From assembly GCF_008107635.1 (NCBI RefSeq), contig NZ_SDGZ01000006.1:1-64000 (forward strand): 64,000 nt of DNA, written 5' to 3'. The number at the start of each line of letters is the position of its first letter. Position 1 is the stretch's first letter. Below, one piece after another: positions 60,816 to 64,000 of the stretch. Source of the stretch: Weissella muntiaci. GTDB lineage: Bacteria > Bacillota > Bacilli > Lactobacillales > Lactobacillaceae. Both the position numbers and the translations under genes were made by a program. Below the pieces are notes generated by a model. The model was not told the origin of the DNA and did no database searches. It saw nothing but the letters and a program-made list of their open reading frames with translations.

Positions 60816-63800
60816 TTACAAAGTTTGATAGTACAGCTCTGAATGACCGTTTCCTTGCTTCTTAACCTGCAACTGTTGCCCAATTTGACTCTTCATTGAC
60901 TCGACGTGGGAAATAACCCCAACCATACGGCCGTCTTGTTCAACTAAATTCAATGCCTCCAAAGCCTCTTGCAACGTATTTGCATCCAATGATCCAAACC
61001 CTTCGTCAATGAAGAGGGCATCAATCTGCGCCCCACCAGCCCGGTTCTGTACCACCGCTGCCAGTGACAAAGCAATCGCTAGTGCGGCAATAAATGACTC
61101 ACCACCGGACAGCGAACTAGTTGACCGGATTTTACCAGCATCTTGATCTAATACATCAATGTTCAAACCATTTTGATTAGCACGACCAGCAACATCGTTG
61201 TTCAAGACAAACTGATAGCGTCCCTTTGATAATTGCCCAATATAATAACGATTCGCGTATTGTAGCACTTCGGCTAGGTACATCCGTAAAACATACGGTT
61301 CCAATCTAAGTTTCTGTGCATTATCCCCATCAACAACTGCCGCCAATTGTAACAGACTTGCTGAATCACCAGTCAATTTCTCCAAGGTATTGCTAATTTC
61401 AATTAGTTTTTGTTCCAAATCACTTTGCTTCGCAAGCGCTTGTTCCAGATTATGCTGCTCAGCTTGTACCTGCTCCAAGTCAGCTAAGGCCTGGGCCTTT
61501 TCCTGACTAAGTTGAGCTAAGTCTGGCCGTGACTGATCCTTGATTTCGATCATTAACTCCTCTAAGGTTTCATTCACCTGAAGCAGTTGTTCATCATAGC
61601 GCGTAACCTCCTCGGTTAGCTTTTGCAGTTGCATTGGCACTTGAACCAATTCTGCTTGCAAGGCAACTACCTCATTAAGATCCTTAATATTCTCAGGAAG
61701 TTCTAACTGATCAATTTGCTCATTGGCTAGTTCAAGATGTTGCTTTTGCTTCGTTAGCAAGTCATTTTGTTTCGCCAAAGTTGCTTGATTGGCTGTCAAA
61801 AAGCTCTGCGCTTCGGCCAAGGCTCGTTGCTGATCTTGCAATGCTTTTTCTAAGCCATTCAGCCGTTCTTTGGTCTCAAACAATTCTTGTTCAATAACTA
61901 CAACCGCGGGCGTCTCAGGCAAGTCATTCATACTACTATTAAGCTGCTCATACAACGCCTGACTTGTCGCAATGTTCTGTTGTTTTTTCAATAAATCCTG
62001 CCCAACCTGCTTATATGCCAAATCTGCTTTAGCAAGTTCAGTTTGAGTGGCTAGCTTAATCGCTTGGTTTGCCTGAATGTCACTTGCAACTGTCAGAAAC
62101 GCATTTTCCACTTTTCCTTGATCCCATTTGGCGCCTAATTCCTGTGAAAAATTCTTATTCCAACGGTCACTTAAAGTTTGCCAACCAGCCTCAAAATGCT
62201 TCATGATATCCTGCAAACGCTTATTCGCTTGGTCCAACTGTATCTCTAATAAACTCATCCGTTCATCAGAATTAGCGATTTCAGCAGTTAGAACGGCAAC
62301 CGAATGGCCGGCTTCCTCAGCCGCATCAACTGCCTTTTTTAACTCATCGGCGGTAATTTTGTTTTCACTATGATGATCAGCTTGCCCAGTATAGATTTCA
62401 CCACAGACCAAGCAAGGCTCCCCAATTTCCAAGTCAGCCTGAATTTGCTGAATGAAAAGTTGCTTACGTTCGTCTCTTCGTTCGTTCGCATGACGCTTAG
62501 CATCCGCTAGTTGAACCGTCTGTTGCTGATGCTGTGCGATTAGCTCTGTCTGCTGTTTACTTAAGGTCTGTTTTTCACTTTCCAACTCAGCGATATTCCG
62601 ACGTTGTTCTACTAATACTTGATACTTTCCTTGCAGGTCATTAAATTGTGCTTGTTGATCCTCAAGGTCCGCATATTGCTCAATCTGGTTAGTCTGTTCG
62701 AGTAACCGTCCTGATAGAATTTGTTGCTGCTGCTCTAAAGTCCCCGAATCATTTTTCGCCTTGTCGAGCTGTTGCTTTGTTGTATCAAGTTGTATAAACA
62801 ATTTAGCACGTTGTTGCGCAGCTGGTAGTTGCTGACCCTGCAAAAAATCACTTTGCTTCCGTAATTCAACAATTTCATCACTCATTTGCGTACTCTGCTG
62901 CTGACTCATATTGGCCTGCTCAAGTTGTTGCTCTGCCTCAACCACGATCCGCTCCTGTTGTTGCAAATCGAGTTGAAGTTGTTTGATCTTAGCTTGATCA
63001 TTCTGTACGGTCGTGAATAACGGTTGATGCGTTTGGGCCCAACTCAATTTTGCTAACTTTTCCCGTTGAACTTGGACGAGTGGCTTAGTCTGTTCAAGCT
63101 CAACTAATTTCAACTTTGTTTCCGCTTGGGTTTGAATTAATTTTTCCAAACTCACGCCCGCTGAATACAACTGATCAGCTTTATTAAAAGCCTGCTTCTG
63201 GGTGGCAACCAATTCAGCTTGTGCTGAAAGTCGCTGATTCATTTGGATAGTCTGTCGCTTGACCAGTTTCAACTGCTCAATTAACTCAATTGGACGCTCA
63301 GTTTCCCAAATAAAGTCATCTAACAAGAAATCCCAACGATTTCGTAGTTCGGTCTGCGCCTGAGTCCGATCTTTAACTTGCTCCTTCAGACGACTTGTTA
63401 ATTCATCAAAGATCTCGGTTCCAAACAACGAACGCAGAATTTCCCGTTTTTCATCAGAAGTAGCCGCCAAAAATTCACGAAACTTATTCTGTGGTAGCAG
63501 AATAATCCTTTTAAACTGATCAGCCGTTAAATGCAGTAGGTTCTGAACCTCAAGTTTAACTTCTTGTGCTTTAGACCCAATCAGACGTAGCTCACTTTCA
63601 AGCTCTGCATCTAGCTCCACAAAGCGAACGTCCATTTGACGAACCTTCATACTGGTATCATCCTCAGCCGAGGTTTTCTTAACCTGGTATCGTGGTCGGC
63701 GCCTAATTTGATAAAAGCGACCGTGATGTTCAAAGGTAAATACAACTTCTGTAATTTGCTGATCTGATGCGAAATCGCTCCGCATTTCCTCAGCTTTTCG

Positions 63801-63974
63801 CTCACTCGTACCAACATTGTAGAGGGCGAAGGTCATCGCATCGAACATCGTTGTTTTCCCTGCACCGGTGTCTCCCGTAATCAAAAATAACTTCGACTTG
63901 TTAAAATTACGAAAATCGATCGTTTCGTGTTCGTATGGACCGAAATTAGTCATACTAATTGTTATGGGGCGCAT
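60816..63974 (-). CDS. sbcC: Exonuclease SbcC (SMC-like ATPase subunit)
   Basis: The 1052-aa protein has Walker A near the N-terminus (LITGDTGAGKTTMFDAMTFALY). Long coiled coils rich in Gln/Leu/Glu flank a zinc hook CLVC at residues about 521-524. The C-terminal ATPase half carries SLSGGESFIAALAIALSLA (signature) and IDALFIDEGFGSLD (Walker B). With SbcD it opens DNA hairpins and trims ends. The ATG overlaps the stop of the upstream gene (TAATG), consistent with an sbcDC operon. Confidence 0.95.
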   Translation of the reverse strand: MRPITISMTNFGPYEHETIDFRNFNKSKLFLITGDTGAGKTTMFDAMTFALYNVGTSERKAEEMRSDFASDQQITEVVFTFEHHGRFYQIRRRPRYQVKKTSAEDDTSMKVRQMDVRFVELDAELESELRLIGSKAQEVKLEVQNLLHLTADQFKRIILLPQNKFREFLAATSDEKREILRSLFGTEIFDELTSRLKEQVKDRTQAQTELRNRWDFLLDDFIWETERPIELIEQLKLVKRQTIQMNQRLSAQAELVATQKQAFNKADQLYSAGVSLEKLIQTQAETKLKLVELEQTKPLVQVQREKLAKLSWAQTHQPLFTTVQNDQAKIKQLQLDLQQQERIVVEAEQQLEQANMSQQQSTQMSDEIVELRKQSDFLQGQQLPAAQQRAKLFIQLDTTKQQLDKAKNDSGTLEQQQQILSGRLLEQTNQIEQYADLEDQQAQFNDLQGKYQVLVEQRRNIAELESEKQTLSKQQTELIAQHQQQTVQLADAKRHANERRDERKQLFIQQIQADLEIGEPCLVCGEIYTGQADHHSENKITADELKKAVDAAEEAGHSVAVLTAEIANSDERMSLLEIQLDQANKRLQDIMKHFEAGWQTLSDRWNKNFSQELGAKWDQGKVENAFLTVASDIQANQAIKLATQTELAKADLAYKQVGQDLLKKQQNIATSQALYEQLNSSMNDLPETPAVVVIEQELFETKERLNGLEKALQDQQRALAEAQSFLTANQATLAKQNDLLTKQKQHLELANEQIDQLELPENIKDLNEVVALQAELVQVPMQLQKLTEEVTRYDEQLLQVNETLEELMIEIKDQSRPDLAQLSQEKAQALADLEQVQAEQHNLEQALAKQSDLEQKLIEISNTLEKLTGDSASLLQLAAVVDGDNAQKLRLEPYVLRMYLAEVLQYANRYYIGQLSKGRYQFVLNNDVAGRANQNGLNIDVLDQDAGKIRSTSSLSGGESFIAALAIALSLAAVVQNRAGGAQIDALFIDEGFGSLDANTLQEALEALNLVEQDGRMVGVISHVESMKSQIGQQLQVKKQGNGHSELYYQTL

Positions 63975-64000
63975 TATGCTTCCTCCGTGTCTCGACGCAA
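63974..64000 (-). CDS. sbcD: C-terminal end of probable SbcD (cut by window edge)
   Basis: The last nine codons (LRRDTEEA, then TAA at 63974-63976) of a minus-strand ORF overlap the sbcC start by one base. The identity is inferred only from the standard sbcD-sbcC gene order; the visible tail is not diagnostic. Confidence 0.6.
   Translation of the reverse strand: MRRDTEEA

Overview
The window is a 64 kb piece of a low-to-moderate-GC Firmicute chromosome, almost certainly Lactobacillaceae and probably from the Weissella/Periweissella/Leuconostoc side of the family. This rests on gene content (Obg, UvrC, FtsK, GlyQS with a T-box, RecO, EcsAB, SbcCD, a lactonase-type 6-phosphogluconolactonase, Gram-positive EPS machinery, CcpA-type cre site) and on general resemblance of the proteins. 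The species assignment is inference. No prophage, insertion sequence, CRISPR array, rRNA or tRNA was recognised.

Region 1 (1-10.9 kb, minus strand) is an accessory Sec operon. In transcription order it holds a 65-aa one-helix membrane protein (Asp4/SecE-like candidate), secA2, secY2, asp1, asp2, asp3, two paralogous Gtf3/Nss-type glycosyltransferases, and the 5' part of a serine-rich repeat adhesin whose repeats begin at the left window edge. The genes together glycosylate and export that adhesin. The priming GtfA/GtfB pair is not in the window.

Region 2 (11-16 kb) holds an Mrr-type nuclease with a suspicious 5' end, an MFS exporter with a perfect operator-like palindrome at its promoter, a thiol peroxidase and an amino-acid permease.

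Region 3 (16.0-22.8 kb, minus strand) is the most interesting part. It is a six-gene acyl-CoA operon behind a promoter that overlaps a cre site and an FNR-like palindrome: MaoC/PhaJ-type hydratase, FabV-type NADH enoyl-CoA reductase, propionate-CoA-transferase-type enzyme, GntP-family permease, Cat/AbfT-type CoA-transferase, and a SWIM zinc-finger/FlK-thioesterase fusion. The key catalytic residues I could check are present. My inference is a closed CoA loop that takes up a short 3-hydroxy or 2-enoic acid, dehydrates and reduces it with NADH, and releases the saturated acid. That would be an electron sink for a heterofermentative lactic acid bacterium. The true substrate is unknown.

Region 4 (22.9-36.4 kb) is housekeeping: obg, uvrC, a 41-aa ORF, a Nat-type ABC exporter, ftsK with a small overlapping gene, trmL, an AI-2E family permease, a lactonase, TerC and a small coiled-coil protein.

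Region 5 (36.5-53 kb) is the cell surface. It has an L-type-lectin/CnaB adhesin with an atypical LPNLG sorting motif, a lone 3-hydroxyacyl-CoA dehydrogenase, a CpsB-type phosphatase, an LCP ligase, and an eleven-gene exopolysaccharide operon (chain-length regulator, tyrosine kinase, priming transferase, four glycosyltransferases, EpsG-type polymerase, pyruvyltransferase, flippase, acyltransferase) read right to left from about 52.9 kb.

Region 6 (53-64 kb) is housekeeping again: glyQS with T-box leader, recO, a flavin disulfide oxidoreductase lacking the usual C-terminal His-Glu pair, ecsAB, sbcC and the last codons of sbcD.
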